Assembly: GCF_003955735.1 (NCBI RefSeq)
Contig: NZ_CP034464.1
Location: forward strand, 4,402,001 to 4,466,000
From: Undibacterium parvum
GTDB lineage: Bacteria; Pseudomonadota; Gammaproteobacteria; Burkholderiales; Burkholderiaceae_D
Reading direction: 5' to 3'
Length of the DNA stretch: 64,000 bases
This document shows, one piece after another, positions 54,879 through 64,000 of this stretch. The notes beneath the pieces were generated by a model that saw only the letters and a list, made by a program, of their open reading frames with translations, was not told where the DNA came from and did not search any database. The position numbers were made by a program, and so were the translations under genes. Within the stretch, counting starts at the first letter, position 1; each line of letters starts with the position of its first letter.

Positions 54879-56054
54879 TTGCTGCCCATTCCGCAGTCCC
54901 TACGTTCTAATTCAGATGACATCGCAATTCTTGCCCTCGCTGACGGCACGATATTTACCGGTGTATCGATAGGCGCGACTGGCCACACCATAGGTGAGGT
55001 CGTCTTCAATACTTCTATGACCGGATATCAGGAAATTTTAACTGATCCAAGTTATAGCTCTCAAATCGTCACTCTTACCTATCCTCATATTGGCAATACT
55101 GGTGTGAACCCAGAGGATGTCGAGTCAGATAAGATACATGCTGCTGGGCTGATCATTAAGGATCTGCCTTTGCTTGTTTCTAACTTTCGATCAACTCAGT
55201 CTCTGGCTGAATATCTTAAATCGCAAAATATTGTTGCAATTGCCGGGATAGATACCCGTAAGTTGACGCGAATTTTGCGTGAAAAAGGTGCGCAAAGTGG
55301 TGCAATTCTGGTCGGCGCTGATGCGGAGAAGGCGATTGCTTTGGCGAAGTCATTTCCTGGCTTGTCAGGAATGGACCTTGCGAAGCATGTTTCAACATCT
55401 AAGCAATACGTCTGGTCTGAAACTGAATGGGCTCTAGGCTCTGGGTATGGAGTTGTTGGTGATGAGAAGTTTCATGTAGTCGCGTTCGATTTTGGTGTTA
55501 AACGGAATATTTTGCGAATGTTGGCGCATCGTGGTTGCCGTGTGACGGTCTTGCCTGCCCAGTCGACTGCCGCCGATGTGCTTGCTTTGCATCCTGACGG
55601 GGTTTTTCTATCGAATGGCCCTGGCGATCCCGCCCCGTGTGAATATGCAATTGAGGCGGCTAAAGAATTAATAGAAAAAGGCATTCCGACATTTGGCATC
55701 TGTCTTGGGCATCAAATCATGGCGCTCGCTTCAGGCGCTAAGACATTAAAGATGAAATTTGGTCATCATGGGGCGAATCATCCGGTTCAAGATCTTGATA
55801 GTAAGCAGGTTTTGATTACCTCGCAAAATCATGGTTTTGCGGTAGATGCAACTTCATTGCCGGAAAACTGCCGAGTGACGCATGTCTCGCTATTCGATGG
55901 ATCCTTGCAAGGGTTTGCGCGCACGGATAAGCCAGCGTTTTGTTTTCAGGGGCACCCTGAGGCATCTCCGGGACCAACCGATATTGCTTATTTGTTTGAC
56001 CGCTTTACTGCATTGATGGCTCAGGCACAAATGAAGGAAAATAAAAATGCCTAA
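54879..56054 (+). CDS. carA: Carbamoyl-phosphate synthase small subunit
   Basis: 391 residues. [20 protein letters not shown] opens the CarA fold. The glutaminase nucleophile is in [15 protein letters not shown], and the catalytic His and Glu are in [11 protein letters not shown]. CarA supplies ammonia from glutamine to CarB for arginine and pyrimidine synthesis. The start is a TTG at 54879 with AGGAG six bases upstream; upstream codons in the same frame have no family similarity. Its end overlaps carB by eight bases. Confidence 0.93.
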   Translation: MLPIPQSLRSNSDDIAILALADGTIFTGVSIGATGHTIGEVVFNTSMTGYQEILTDPSYSSQIVTLTYPHIGNTGVNPEDVESDKIHAAGLIIKDLPLLVSNFRSTQSLAEYLKSQNIVAIAGIDTRKLTRILREKGAQSGAILVGADAEKAIALAKSFPGLSGMDLAKHVSTSKQYVWSETEWALGSGYGVVGDEKFHVVAFDFGVKRNILRMLAHRGCRVTVLPAQSTAADVLALHPDGVFLSNGPGDPAPCEYAIEAAKELIEKGIPTFGICLGHQIMALASGAKTLKMKFGHHGANHPVQDLDSKQVLITSQNHGFAVDATSLPENCRVTHVSLFDGSLQGFARTDKPAFCFQGHPEASPGPTDIAYLFDRFTALMAQAQMKENKNA

Positions 56055-59000
56055 ACGTAGTGATATAAAAAGTATATTAATTATTGGCGCAGGTCCGATT
56101 ATCATCGGGCAGGCTTGTGAATTTGATTACTCTGGCGCGCAAGCCTGCAAGGCTTTGCGCGAAGAGGGTTATAAAGTTATTTTGGTTAACAGTAATCCGG
56201 CAACGATCATGACAGACCCGGAGATGGCTGATGTAACCTACATTGAGCCTATCACTTGGCAAGTATTGGAACGCATTCTAGATAAAGAACGTCCTGATGC
56301 CATTTTGCCGACCATGGGTGGGCAGACGGCACTTAATTGTGCATTAGATTTGCATAAGCATGGCGTGTTAGCAAAATACAACTGCGAACTAATCGGGGCG
56401 TCACCTGAAGCGATTGATAAGGCAGAGGATCGGTCTAAGTTTAAAGATGCGATGACGAAAATCGGACTCGGCTCAGCTCGTTCAGGTGTTGCGCATAGCA
56501 TGGAAGAGTCGTGGGCAGTACAGAAGACCCTGGGCTTTCCAACCATTATTCGTCCTTCGTTTACTATGGGTGGTACTGGTGGCGGTATTGCTTATAACGA
56601 AGAAGAATTCGAGACTATTTGCAAACGCGGACTAGAAGCCTCTCCAACCAATGAATTATTGATTGAAGAATCATTGATCGGTTGGAAAGAGTATGAAATG
56701 GAAGTTGTGCGCGACAAGGCAGATAACTGCATTATCGTATGCTCGATTGAGAATTTGGATCCTATGGGCGTGCATACGGGTGACTCCATTACCGTTGCGC
56801 CTGCCCAGACATTAACCGACAAAGAATATCAAATCATGCGTAATGCCTCAGTGGCAGTTTTACGTGAAATTGGTGTTGATACCGGCGGCTCTAATGTTCA
56901 GTTTTCGATTAATCCAGTCGATGGTCGTATGATCGTTATTGAGATGAATCCGCGTGTATCGCGTTCGTCGGCGCTAGCATCGAAAGCTACTGGCTTCCCA
57001 ATCGCTAAAATAGCTGCGAAATTGGCGGTAGGTTTTACTCTCGATGAATTGCGTAATGAAATTACCGGTGGCGCGACTCCAGCGTCATTTGAGCCGTCAA
57101 TAGATTACGTTGTTACGAAAATCCCTCGGTTTACTTTTGAGAAATTCCCGCAAGCTGACAACCGTCTGACGACTCAGATGAAGTCGGTAGGCGAGGTGAT
57201 GGCGATTGGACGTACATTTCAAGAGTCCTTCCAAAAAGCATTGCGCGGCTTGGAAGTCGGCGTCGATGGAATGAACGAAAAAACCCAAGATCGCGAGATT
57301 TTGGAGCGCGAATTAGGTGAGCCAGGTCCCGATCGTATTTGGTATGTTGGTGATGCTTTTGCGCACGGATTTACACTTGATGAAGTGCATGCCTTAACAC
57401 ATATTGATCCTTGGTTTTTGGCGCAAATTAAAGATTTGATCGATATTGAACTCTGGCTGGATACGCAGACTATCGATGCAATCGATAAAGATGTGTTGTT
57501 GAAATTGAAGAAAAAGGGCTTTGCAGATCGCCGCCTGGCAAAACTTTTGAAGACGACTGATACAGTCGTTCGGGAAAAGCGTAGAGCCCTGAATATACGC
57601 CCGGTTTATAAGCGTGTAGATACTTGTGCAGGAGAGTTTTCTACAAAAACTGCCTATATGTATTCAACTTATGAGGACGAGTGCGAATCCGCACCGACTG
57701 ATAAGAAAAAAATTATGGTTTTGGGTGGTGGTCCTAATCGTATTGGACAGGGTATCGAATTCGATTATTGCTGTGTGCATGCGGCATTTGCTATGCGTGA
57801 AGATGGCTATGAGACGATCATGGTCAACTGCAATCCTGAAACTGTTTCGACGGATTACGATACATCGGATCGCCTGTATTTCGAACCTCTGACGTTAGAA
57901 GATGTATTGGAAATTGTCGATTTGGAGAAGCCTGTTGGAGTGATTGTGCAATACGGCGGGCAAACACCCCTTAAGTTGGCACTTGAACTTGAAGCTAATG
58001 GCGTACCAATCATTGGCACGTCACCAGACATGATAGATGCAGCAGAGGATCGCGAGCGTTTCCAGAAGATGCTCCATGATTTGGGTTTGCGCCAACCGCC
58101 AAATCGTACCGCACGTACCGAAGCAGATGCCTTGATGCTGGCTCAGGAAATTGGATATCCTTTGGTGGTTCGGCCCTCTTATGTATTGGGTGGGCGTGCG
58201 ATGGAAATCGTTCATGAACAGCGTGACTTAGAGCGGTATATGCGTGAAGCCGTCAAGGTCTCGCATGACTCCCCGGTCTTGCTGGATCGATTCTTGAACG
58301 ATGCTATCGAGGTAGATGTTGATTGCTTGTCGGACGGGAATCGGACTTTCATCGGTGGTGTTATGGAGCATATCGAACAAGCGGGTGTTCATTCCGGTGA
58401 CTCTGCCTGTTCCTTACCACCTTACTCGTTAAAGCAAGAAACAATTGAGGAATTAAAACGTCAGACTTCACTGATGGCAAAAGGCCTAAATGTAGTTGGA
58501 CTCATGAACGTTCAGTTCGCGATTCAGCAACAGGAAGGCAAAGATGTCGTCTTTGTTTTAGAAGTCAATCCGCGCGCATCGCGAACGGTACCTTTTGTTT
58601 CCAAGGTGACTGGTTTGCAATTAGCAAAAATTGCAGCGCGTTGCATGGTTGGTCAGTCACTGGATTCGCAAGGGATTTTCAAGGAGGTCATTCCTTCGTA
58701 TTTCAGCGTGAAAGAGGCTGTATTCCCGTTTGTGAAATTTCCTGGCGTAGATACTATTCTTGGTCCAGAAATGAAATCAACTGGTGAGGTTATGGGCGTC
58801 GGAAAAACATTTGGTGAGGCGTTTGTTAAGTCGCAGTTGGGTGCTGGTATTAAATTACCAAAAACCGGGAAAGTTTTCCTTAGTGTAAAAGCCGCCGATA
58901 AACCAAGGGCGGTAAAAATCGCCAAAGACCTAGTGGATATGGGTTTTGGATTGGTCGCCACCAAAGGAACGGCTGCGGCTATTGTTGCATCTGGCGTGCC

Positions 59001-59265
59001 TTGCGCTACGATCAATAAAGTTGCGGAAGGTCGCCCACATGTCGTCGATATTATTAAAAATCGTGAGATCGCCTTGGTGATTAATACAGTGGAAGAAAAG
59101 CGTAATGCAATTAATGATTCACGGGCAATTCGGGTTTCATCATTGGCAGCAGGTGCTACGACTTACACAACCATCGCAGGCGCAGAGGCAGCAGTTGAAG
59201 GTATGCGTCATTTAAATGAATTACACGTCTATGATTTACAAGGTCTGCATAAAACCTTACACTGA
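56047..59265 (+). CDS. carB: Carbamoyl-phosphate synthase large subunit
   Basis: 1072 residues, full length. Two ATP-grasp halves are repeated: the first with [25 protein letters not shown] and [16 protein letters not shown], the second with [23 protein letters not shown] and [16 protein letters not shown]. The C-terminal MGS-like domain closes ([22 protein letters not shown]). It makes carbamoyl phosphate from bicarbonate, ATP and CarA-derived ammonia. Translation is coupled to carA by the overlap. Confidence 0.97.
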   Translation: MPKRSDIKSILIIGAGPIIIGQACEFDYSGAQACKALREEGYKVILVNSNPATIMTDPEMADVTYIEPITWQVLERILDKERPDAILPTMGGQTALNCALDLHKHGVLAKYNCELIGASPEAIDKAEDRSKFKDAMTKIGLGSARSGVAHSMEESWAVQKTLGFPTIIRPSFTMGGTGGGIAYNEEEFETICKRGLEASPTNELLIEESLIGWKEYEMEVVRDKADNCIIVCSIENLDPMGVHTGDSITVAPAQTLTDKEYQIMRNASVAVLREIGVDTGGSNVQFSINPVDGRMIVIEMNPRVSRSSALASKATGFPIAKIAAKLAVGFTLDELRNEITGGATPASFEPSIDYVVTKIPRFTFEKFPQADNRLTTQMKSVGEVMAIGRTFQESFQKALRGLEVGVDGMNEKTQDREILERELGEPGPDRIWYVGDAFAHGFTLDEVHALTHIDPWFLAQIKDLIDIELWLDTQTIDAIDKDVLLKLKKKGFADRRLAKLLKTTDTVVREKRRALNIRPVYKRVDTCAGEFSTKTAYMYSTYEDECESAPTDKKKIMVLGGGPNRIGQGIEFDYCCVHAAFAMREDGYETIMVNCNPETVSTDYDTSDRLYFEPLTLEDVLEIVDLEKPVGVIVQYGGQTPLKLALELEANGVPIIGTSPDMIDAAEDRERFQKMLHDLGLRQPPNRTARTEADALMLAQEIGYPLVVRPSYVLGGRAMEIVHEQRDLERYMREAVKVSHDSPVLLDRFLNDAIEVDVDCLSDGNRTFIGGVMEHIEQAGVHSGDSACSLPPYSLKQETIEELKRQTSLMAKGLNVVGLMNVQFAIQQQEGKDVVFVLEVNPRASRTVPFVSKVTGLQLAKIAARCMVGQSLDSQGIFKEVIPSYFSVKEAVFPFVKFPGVDTILGPEMKSTGEVMGVGKTFGEAFVKSQLGAGIKLPKTGKVFLSVKAADKPRAVKIAKDLVDMGFGLVATKGTAAAIVASGVPCATINKVAEGRPHVVDIIKNREIALVINTVEEKRNAINDSRAIRVSSLAAGATTYTTIAGAEAAVEGMRHLNELHVYDLQGLHKTLH

Positions 59266-59288
59266 ATAACAAAGTAAGCTTCAATAGT

Positions 59289-59341
59289 GGGGCCACAGAT
59301 AATCTCGGAAAAAATGGGATTCATGTGGCCCCGATATTTTT
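59289..59341 (+). terminator. Rho-independent terminator after carB
   Basis: Stem GGGGCCACA (59289-59297) with TGTGGCCCC (59324-59332), then GATATTTTTAG. The loop is 26 bases. It separates carAB from greA. Confidence 0.8.
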
Positions 59342-59457
59342 AGCTGTTTACTAAATTTGCACACGTAAAGTCTAAAAATTTTTTGTGCAAGTCAGTGAAA
59401 GATTACTGCAGATATTTTATATACCCTTGCAGTCAACCCTATTTTTAAGTTAAAGCT

Positions 59458-59934
59458 ATGAGTACAGTACCTCTAACCAAGTTCGGAGCAGAATTGCTCA
59501 AGCAGGAATTACATAGACTAAAGACCAAAGAGCGGCCTGAAGTCATCAGTGCTATTGCGGAAGCAAGGGCGCAAGGTGACTTGTCTGAAAATGCCGAATA
59601 CGATGCCGCCAAAGAGCGCCAAAGTTTTATCGAGGGACGTATTGCAGATATTGACGGTAAATTAAGTGCGGCTCAAATTATTGACCCGACTACACTTGAT
59701 GCTGAAGGGCGCGTGGTATTTGGTGCAACCGTACATCTTGAAGATCTGGAAACGGATCAAAAAGTGAGCTATCAGATCGTTGGTGAGGATGAGGCCGACA
59801 TAAAAGAGCGCAAGGTATCAATTACTTCACCTATAGCTCGTGCATTAATAGGTAAATATGCGGGTGATGTGGTAGGGGTGCAGGCGCCAGCCGGTGTGCG
59901 CGAATACGAAGTGCTCGACGTTCAGTATATTTAA
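59458..59934 (+). CDS. greA: Transcription elongation factor GreA
   Basis: 158 residues. The coiled-coil N-terminus has the acidic tip [22 protein letters not shown], and the C-terminal FKBP-like domain ends [35 protein letters not shown]. GreA rescues backtracked RNA polymerase by stimulating transcript cleavage. The greA-yhbY-rlmE-ftsH order is standard for proteobacteria. Confidence 0.97.
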   Translation: MSTVPLTKFGAELLKQELHRLKTKERPEVISAIAEARAQGDLSENAEYDAAKERQSFIEGRIADIDGKLSAAQIIDPTTLDAEGRVVFGATVHLEDLETDQKVSYQIVGEDEADIKERKVSITSPIARALIGKYAGDVVGVQAPAGVREYEVLDVQYI

Positions 59935-59948
59935 TTGACTTCAGTGAC

Positions 59949-59990
59949 AATTTAGAGGGGATGATGTTTGCACATCATCCCCTCTAAATT
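59949..59990. terminator. Bidirectional terminator between greA and yhbY
   Basis: A perfect 18-base stem AATTTAGAGGGGATGATG (59949-59966) with CATCATCCCCTCTAAATT (59973-59990) around a six-base loop. It abuts the yhbY stop codon at 59991 and ends both convergent genes. Confidence 0.9.
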
Positions 59991-60467
59991 TTAAGAGTTG
60001 CCCAAAGCAGATTTTTTTGCACTACTTTGACGAGGTTTTGCTCGCTTGATATTGCCGCCTTGAGTGACTCGCTCGTTGCCCTTGACCATTACTTTCGATA
60101 CGGAAGGCTTCTTAGTGCCGCTAGCGCTAGGTTTTACGATAGTAACTTCGCGCATACCTTTGCCTTTTTTAATCAGCTTGGTTTCTTTTTCGCCCTCTAA
60201 TTTTGGACGATAGATTACTAATAATTTACCGATATGTTGAATCGGAGCTGCCTCTAATGAGCTACAAATGGTATCGTACATTGCAACACGTGCTTCACGA
60301 TCGTCACCAAAGACACGGACCTTGATTAAACCGTGCGAATTCAAGCCAGCATCGATTTCTTTCAAGACCGCTGGAGAAAGACCAGCTTCACCAATCAGTA
60401 CGATGGGTTTGAGCGCATGAGCTTCAGAGCGTAATTCGCTACGTTCTGCGGGCGTGAGTTTTGACAT
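59991..60467 (-). CDS. yhbY: YhbY-type (CRM domain) RNA-binding protein, ribosome assembly
   Basis: 158 residues. The CRS1/YhbY domain is LTPAERSELRSEAHALKPIVLIGEAGLSPAVLKEIDAGLNSHGLIKVRV and HIGKLLVIYRPK. The C-terminal 60 residues form a basic, Lys/Ser-rich extension not found in the short E. coli protein. YhbY associates with pre-50S ribosomes. It is divergent from rlmE by 32 bases; AGGA precedes the ATG. Confidence 0.92.
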   Translation of the reverse strand: MSKLTPAERSELRSEAHALKPIVLIGEAGLSPAVLKEIDAGLNSHGLIKVRVFGDDREARVAMYDTICSSLEAAPIQHIGKLLVIYRPKLEGEKETKLIKKGKGMREVTIVKPSASGTKKPSVSKVMVKGNERVTQGGNIKRAKPRQSSAKKSALGNS

Positions 60468-60499
60468 ATAAATTCCTTTAAAAGCAGTATTTTACGCTA

Positions 60500-61138
60500 A
60501 TGGCCAAAAATAAATTCAATCAAAATTGGGTGCATGACCACATAAATGATCCTTATGTGAAATTAGCACAAAAAGAAGGCTATCGGGCCCGCGCAGTTTA
60601 CAAGTTAAAAGAGATAGACGAGTCCGAAAAACTAATCAAACCAGGTCAGATTATTGTTGATCTTGGCGCCACTCCGGGTAGCTGGTCTCAGTATGTCAGA
60701 GCTAAGTTGGCTGGCAAAGAGGGCGGGGGGATACTTGGCGAGATCTTCGCACTGGATTTGTTACCTATGGATCCGATTGCCGACGTCCAATTCTTGCAAG
60801 GTGATTTTGGCGAGCAAGATGTATTGGATAAATTGGAGGCGCAGTTGCGTGGGCGCAAAGTAGATCTTGTTTTATCGGATATGGCACCAAATCTCTCCGG
60901 CAATTCTCATGTTGACGCAGCAAGAATAGAAAATATTATTGAGTTAGCGGTGACCTTTGCCAAGGCGCACTTGAAGCCAAATGGCGCTTTGTTGGTCAAG
61001 TGTTTTCATGGTCCTAGTTATAATAATATTGTAGATATGTTCAAAACCGAGTTCAAAACAGTAGCAAATAAAAAGCCTAAAGCAAGCAAAGATAAATCTT
61101 CCGAGATTTTTTTGCTTGGAAAATGCTTAAAAAGTTAA
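60500..61138 (+). CDS. rlmE: 23S rRNA (uridine2552-2'-O)-methyltransferase RlmE
   Basis: 212 residues of the FtsJ/RrmJ family. [32 protein letters not shown] (catalytic Lys in RAVYKL), the SAM loop [29 protein letters not shown] (catalytic Asp) and LLVKCFHGP (catalytic Lys) are present. It methylates U2552 in the large ribosomal subunit. ftsH follows in the same direction. Confidence 0.96.
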   Translation: MAKNKFNQNWVHDHINDPYVKLAQKEGYRARAVYKLKEIDESEKLIKPGQIIVDLGATPGSWSQYVRAKLAGKEGGGILGEIFALDLLPMDPIADVQFLQGDFGEQDVLDKLEAQLRGRKVDLVLSDMAPNLSGNSHVDAARIENIIELAVTFAKAHLKPNGALLVKCFHGPSYNNIVDMFKTEFKTVANKKPKASKDKSSEIFLLGKCLKS

Positions 61139-61275
61139 ATAGTTGAATTCTCGCTCTTGATAATCATCAACATAGGCAACATATCTTGTCTAGCAAGCTC
61201 TATCCATTACGGGTAGAATGATCACCTACGTGTGCAAGGCAATTCGTGCGTTTATCGTACGTCCAAGGAGTTCTC

Positions 61276-63165
61276 GTGAACAATATGTTTTCTAAAGCAG
61301 CCATTTGGGTGGTAATAGCCCTAGTGCTTTTTATGGTATTTAAACAATTCGATGGCCGCGGTTTAAGTTCCGGTGCTACTTCTATGCCTTACTCTGAGTT
61401 TTTGGATGAGGTGAGGGCGAAGCACATCAAAGAGGCGACTATCGATGATGCAAATCGCACTGTGGTTGCAACCACACTTGAAGGTAAAAAAATACGTTCG
61501 CAATTGACTATTTTCGATCGCGGTTTGGTCGGCGATTTGGTTAATTACGGAATTAAGTTTGATAACAAACCGCCTGAAGAACAATCTTTCTTATCCCAAG
61601 TCTTTATATCTTGGTTCCCTATGCTCTTACTGATAGGTGTTTGGGTGTTTTTTATGCGCCAGATGCAAGGTGGCGGCAAAGGCGGTGCTTTTTCGTTCGG
61701 AAAATCTAAAGCGCGCATGCTTGACGATACCAATAATAACGTCACTTTTGCGGACGTAGCTGGTTGCGATGAGGCGAAAGAGGAAGTTACTGAGATCGTA
61801 GAGTTCTTACGTGATCCAACGAAATTTCAAAAACTTGGCGGGCGTATTCCACGTGGTGTTTTAATGGTGGGGCCACCAGGAACAGGTAAGACGTTGCTGG
61901 CGCGTGCTATTGCCGGTGAAGCGAAAGTACCTTTCTTCACCATCGCGGGTTCTGATTTCGTTGAGATGTTTGTTGGCGTTGGCGCCTCACGCGTAAGAGA
62001 TATGTTCGATAACGCGAAAAAGCATTCGCCTTGTATTATCTTTATCGATGAGATCGATGCAGTAGGGCGCCATCGCGGTGCTGGTATGGGCGGCGGCAAC
62101 GATGAGCGTGAGCAAACATTAAACCAAATGCTGGTCGAGATGGATGGCTTTGAGCCAAATTCTGGTGTGATCGTCGTTGCAGCTACCAACCGCGCGGATG
62201 TACTTGACAAGGCATTGTTGCGCCCAGGTCGTTTTGACCGACAAGTCACTGTTGGCTTGCCAGATATTCGTGGCCGCGAGCAAATTTTAAATGTACATAT
62301 GCGTAAGGTGCCAATCGCGCCTGACGTTAAGGCAGATATTTTGGCACGTGGAACCCCAGGTTTTTCTGGTGCAGATCTGGCAAATTTGGTTAATGAATCA
62401 GCTTTGTTTGCAGCCCGTCGCAATAAGCGTTTAGTCGAAATGCAAGATTTTGAAGATGCAAAAGACAAAATCTACATGGGACCTGAGCGTAAATCTATGG
62501 TTATGCGTGAAGACGAACGTAAAAATACAGCGTATCACGAATCTGGGCATGCTGTCGTAGCAAAACTTTTGCCGAAGGCAGATCCAGTACACAAAGTTAC
62601 TATTATGCCGCGCGGAAATGCTTTGGGTTTAACCTGGCAATTGCCTGAGCATGATCAAATCAGCGGCTATAAAGATAAGATGCTAGAAGAGATTGCGATA
62701 TTGTTTGGCGGTCGCATCGCTGAAGAATTGTTCGTTGGACAGATGTCAACTGGCGCCTCGAACGACTTTTCGCGTGCGACAAAGTTGGCAAGGTCGATGG
62801 TGACACGCTTTGGTATGTCCGATAGCTTAGGCGTGATGGTGTATGAAGATAGTCAGCAAGATGGTTATTTCGGTGGCGCCTCAAAAACAATTTCCGAAGC
62901 CACTCAGCAAAAAGTTGATGCAGAGATACGCGCAATTCTGGATGCTCAATATGCGATTTCGCGTCAGTTACTAGAGCAAAATCGCGATAAGGTTGAGGCA
63001 ATGACCAAGGCATTGTTAGATTGGGAAACCATAGACGCCGATCAAATTAATGACATTATGAGCGGGATAGAGCCAAGGCCGCCAAAAGCCGGACAGCCTA
63101 CTCCCAAAACGACATCTGATGGTAAATCTGGTGGCGTTACACCAAGCGCAACCGCTCCGGCTTAA
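61276..63165 (+). CDS. ftsH: ATP-dependent zinc metalloprotease FtsH
   Basis: 629 residues. Two membrane helices ([18 protein letters not shown] and [18 protein letters not shown]) frame a small periplasmic domain. The AAA module has Walker [19 protein letters not shown], Walker [13 protein letters not shown] and an SRH; the protease has HESGH zinc-binding residues. FtsH degrades membrane and unstable cytoplasmic proteins. The GTG at 61276 is the start, with AGGAG five bases upstream; the open frame begins ten codons earlier. Confidence 0.97.
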   Translation: MNNMFSKAAIWVVIALVLFMVFKQFDGRGLSSGATSMPYSEFLDEVRAKHIKEATIDDANRTVVATTLEGKKIRSQLTIFDRGLVGDLVNYGIKFDNKPPEEQSFLSQVFISWFPMLLLIGVWVFFMRQMQGGGKGGAFSFGKSKARMLDDTNNNVTFADVAGCDEAKEEVTEIVEFLRDPTKFQKLGGRIPRGVLMVGPPGTGKTLLARAIAGEAKVPFFTIAGSDFVEMFVGVGASRVRDMFDNAKKHSPCIIFIDEIDAVGRHRGAGMGGGNDEREQTLNQMLVEMDGFEPNSGVIVVAATNRADVLDKALLRPGRFDRQVTVGLPDIRGREQILNVHMRKVPIAPDVKADILARGTPGFSGADLANLVNESALFAARRNKRLVEMQDFEDAKDKIYMGPERKSMVMREDERKNTAYHESGHAVVAKLLPKADPVHKVTIMPRGNALGLTWQLPEHDQISGYKDKMLEEIAILFGGRIAEELFVGQMSTGASNDFSRATKLARSMVTRFGMSDSLGVMVYEDSQQDGYFGGASKTISEATQQKVDAEIRAILDAQYAISRQLLEQNRDKVEAMTKALLDWETIDADQINDIMSGIEPRPPKAGQPTPKTTSDGKSGGVTPSATAPA

Positions 63166-63206
63166 GACTATTGAATATCGCTGTCTTTGATTAATTATTT
63201 TGCATG

Positions 63207-63240
63207 TAAGGGTGAGGAGTAATCCTCGCCCTTATTTTTT
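63207..63240 (+). terminator. Terminator-like hairpin between ftsH and folP
   Basis: AAGGGTGAGGA with TCCTCGCCCTT (one G-U pair) around GTAA, followed by ATTTTTT. The U-tract ends four bases before the folP start codon, so it may attenuate read-through rather than isolate the genes. Confidence 0.8.
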
Positions 63241-63244
63241 ATCT

Positions 63245-64000
63245 ATGAATACATTTTTTAGATGTGGGCGTTATCGCTTTGCACTCGATGGCGCTGGCAG
63301 TCGCCCGATAGTAATGGGCATCCTGAACGTTACACCTGACTCATTTTCGGATGGTGGCAATTACCGTTTTCTTGATGACGCCATTTCTCGTGCGGAGCAA
63401 ATGATAGCCGACGGCGTTGATATTATTGATATTGGTGGCGAGTCAACAAGGCCGGGCGCTGCAACAGTCTCTATAGAAGTTGAGCTGCAACGCGTTATGC
63501 CTATAATTTTCGCTTTGCGGGACTGTGGCAAAGCGATTTCTATTGATACCTATAAGCCCGAAGTGATGCGTGAAGCGATTATGGCAGGGGTGGATATGGT
63601 AAATGATGTACGTGGTTTTGCCTCTATCGAGGCTAGGCAAGTAGTCTCCGACGTCGAGGTCGGGCTGTGTGTCATGCACATGCAAAATTTGCCGAGTAAT
63701 ATGCAGTTAGCACCGGCATATGCCGATGTTAATGATGCAGTAACCGATTTTTTTTCACAGCGACTTTCAGAACTAGATGCGCTTGGGGTGGATAGAGCAA
63801 GAGTCTGTCTGGATCCGGGTTTTGGCTTCGGTAAAACCTTAGCGCATAATATCTCGATGATGCGCCACCTTGCTGAGTTTCGAAATACTTTCGACCTACC
63901 TATCTTGGCAGGCCTTTCACGCAAAAGCATGATAGGCGAAATTGTGGGGCGTCCGGTTGAGCAGCGTTTGGCCGGCAGCCTGGCTGCTGCACTTGGTGCC
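63245..64000 (+). CDS. folP: Dihydropteroate synthase, N-terminal part (cut by window edge)
   Basis: 252 codons visible, open to the right edge. MGILNVTPDSFSDGG (residues 24-38), DIIDIGGESTRPGA, AISIDTYKPEV, VNDVRGF and VCLDPGFGFGKT are DHPS pterin- and sulfonamide-site motifs, followed by LPILAGLSRKSMIG. The enzyme joins pABA to the pterin in folate synthesis. The ATG at 63245 fits Burkholderiales homologues, but it has no ribosome site, since the terminator U-tract lies just upstream. Confidence 0.95.
   Translation, partial: MNTFFRCGRYRFALDGAGSRPIVMGILNVTPDSFSDGGNYRFLDDAISRAEQMIADGVDIIDIGGESTRPGAATVSIEVELQRVMPIIFALRDCGKAISIDTYKPEVMREAIMAGVDMVNDVRGFASIEARQVVSDVEVGLCVMHMQNLPSNMQLAPAYADVNDAVTDFFSQRLSELDALGVDRARVCLDPGFGFGKTLAHNISMMRHLAEFRNTFDLPILAGLSRKSMIGEIVGRPVEQRLAGSLAAALGA

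Noticed and set aside
1..64000. CRISPR arrays, tRNA or rRNA genes, prophage genes
   Set aside because: Looked for by eye on both strands; no spaced direct-repeat array, no clear cloverleaf or T-loop signature and no phage structural genes were seen. A tRNA could still be missed without a scan.

Overview
The window looks like chromosome of a betaproteobacterium of the order Burkholderiales, most likely the Oxalobacteraceae (an Undibacterium-like genome). This is inferred from gene content and order (tsaB-rimI-family 4 UDG-DUF1853, ribBA with a degenerate GTP cyclohydrolase half followed by ribH-nusB, carAB-greA-yhbY-rlmE-ftsH-folP) and from the protein sequences; no database search was possible. 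Genes are dense and most overlaps are short ATGA-type couplings. No tRNA, rRNA, CRISPR array or prophage was seen.

Layout. 1-1010: end of an AsmA-like protein. 1189-9326: putrescine/GABA catabolism cluster on the minus strand (gabT, gabD, puuD-like, puuB-like, orphan periplasmic binding protein), facing a divergent MocR/GabR-type regulator with readable direct-repeat operators. 9443-20384: small acidic protein, bPH2 protein, DedA-rhodanese fusion, FimV-like protein, thioredoxin-like protein, the tsaB-rimI-UDG-DUF1853 block, lplT and radA. 20726-30017: complete recC-recB-recD operon with 4-base overlaps. 30200-39500: the accessory part. It holds an IS110/IS1111-type element inserted in a REP palindrome, a lone 867-residue HD + Hsp90-type ATPase gene that resembles a conflict/defence protein, a Tim44-like gene flanked by two related repeats, a diguanylate cyclase and a Xre/RES toxin-antitoxin pair. 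39802-43137: large secreted TolB-propeller amidohydrolase. 43627-54484: secreted unknown protein, riboflavin genes with nusB, aminotransferase, DUF3224, LysR regulator, lytic transglycosylase, ubiD, the 4.5S SRP RNA, a patatin lipoprotein and an NlpC/P60 peptidase. 54879-64000: carAB, greA, yhbY, rlmE, ftsH and the start of folP.

The most rewarding observation is in the IS110-type element. Its noncoding right end (about 31611-31750) can be folded by eye into a two-loop bridge RNA (seekRNA). One loop holds a 9-base match to the left target flank and a 9-base reverse complement of the right flank. The second loop holds matching segments for the two element ends. The target is a REP hairpin, a repeat family with five copies in the window whose arm sequences differ between copies; two copies pair perfectly. 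Other points worth checking are the HD-Hsp90 gene, a UDG-family protein that has lost its catalytic motifs, and four 13-base tandem repeats in front of the MocR gene.
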